This document shows, one piece after another, positions 13,105 to 13,235 of a stretch of DNA of 13,235 bases. Numbering within the stretch: position 1 is the stretch's first letter; the number at the start of each line of letters is the position of its first letter. The notes below the pieces were generated by a model. That model had not been told where the DNA came from, did no database searches, and saw only the letters and a list, made by a program, of their open reading frames with translations. The translations under genes and the position numbers were made by a program. Source of the stretch: JACDDK01 sp038198445 (lineage in GTDB: Bacteria; Actinomycetota; Rubrobacteria; Rubrobacterales; Rubrobacteraceae); the NCBI GenBank assembly GCA_038198445.1, contig JBBPZZ010000158.1:1-13235 (forward strand), written 5' to 3'.

Positions 13105-13235
13105 GACGAAGGTCTCCGGCGCTCGCTCGCCACTTCCAGGGGGCCGCTCACCAGAGGTGCCAGGTCCACTACGCCAGGAACCTCCTCGGGATGGTGGGCG
13201 CCAAGAAGCGCAAGGAGCTCGGGGCGGACCTGCGC
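13105..13235 (+). pseudogene. Internal fragment of an IS256-family (mutator-type) transposase, running off the window
   Basis: In frame from 13128 to the end, 36 codons encode HFQGAAHQRCQVHYARNLLG and a basic tail (AKKRKELGADLR). This matches the IS256 pattern in which a W/HQRC-VHF-RN block follows the second catalytic Asp region. A few codons upstream (13105-13128: DEGLRRSL) continue the similarity in another frame, so one base has probably slipped near 13125-13130. Only an internal piece is in view, so whether the right side is intact lies outside the window. It abuts the broken 5' end of the metal ATPase. Confidence 0.7.

Noticed and set aside
1..13235. CRISPR array, tRNA-Sec or other RNA gene
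   Set aside because: No regularly spaced repeats and no recognisable tRNA or rRNA were found on reading. A covariance-model search would be needed to exclude small RNAs fully.

Overview
The window looks like an accessory region of a high-GC actinobacterium, and its gene families (ArsR-rhodanese fusion, SHOCT miniproteins, Met-rich DUF305, CcdA-coupled metal ATPase) remind me of Rubrobacter. That attribution is from memory and is not proven here. The central observation is that two different SAM-dependent methyltransferase genes each carry one in-frame TGA. In each case the TGA sits where the family has a conserved cysteine, the frame stays open beyond it, and a perfect 7-bp hairpin follows at the distance expected of a bacterial SECIS element. 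Both are therefore candidate selenoproteins, and both lie in one apparent operon under an ArsR-type repressor.

Layout. (1) 141-4121, plus strand: a membrane-anchored His-rich protein of unknown function, an OmpR-type response regulator, a sensor kinase with a Met-rich extracytoplasmic loop (frame broken by a 7-bp tandem duplication), two tandem SHOCT membrane miniproteins and a Met-rich DUF305 protein. The repeated Met-rich segments suggest an extracytoplasmic copper-response module. (2) 4227-4310: the first ~26 codons of a thiosulfate/mercaptopyruvate sulfurtransferase, cut off where the minus-strand methyltransferase gene 4311-5048 ends. (3) 5203-9907, plus strand: a near-consensus promoter overlapped by a palindromic operator drives arsR-rhodanese (apparently leaderless), an ArsM-like methyltransferase with TGA, a rhodanese-MBL persulfide dioxygenase-like protein, an MFS transporter (frame broken in a run of seven G) and a second methyltransferase with TGA. 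The gaps between these genes are 7-19 nt, or an overlap. (4) 9908-10240: no intact gene, but the first ~30 codons of a Tn3-type transposase. (5) 10241-13047, minus strand: a CcdA-like membrane protein translationally coupled to a P1B-type metal ATPase. The ATPase has an in-frame TAG before its last two membrane helices and has lost its start region next to an IS256-family transposase fragment (about 13105 to the window end, plus strand).

How the genes may work together (inference): two rhodanese domains, a persulfide dioxygenase-like hydrolase and an ArsR regulator whose operator overlaps its own promoter fit a response to reactive sulfur or to metalloids such as arsenic. The two methyltransferases would modify the toxicant and the MFS protein would export a product. 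A selenocysteine at the catalytic thiol would be a notable variation on ArsM chemistry.

Caution: the window also contains at least three lesions that recoding to Sec cannot explain (the 7-bp duplication, the G-run frameshift and the TAG) and several transposase scraps. Simple gene decay or sequence error is therefore the main competing explanation for the TGA codons. No selenocysteine machinery (selA, selB, selC, selD) is visible in the window.
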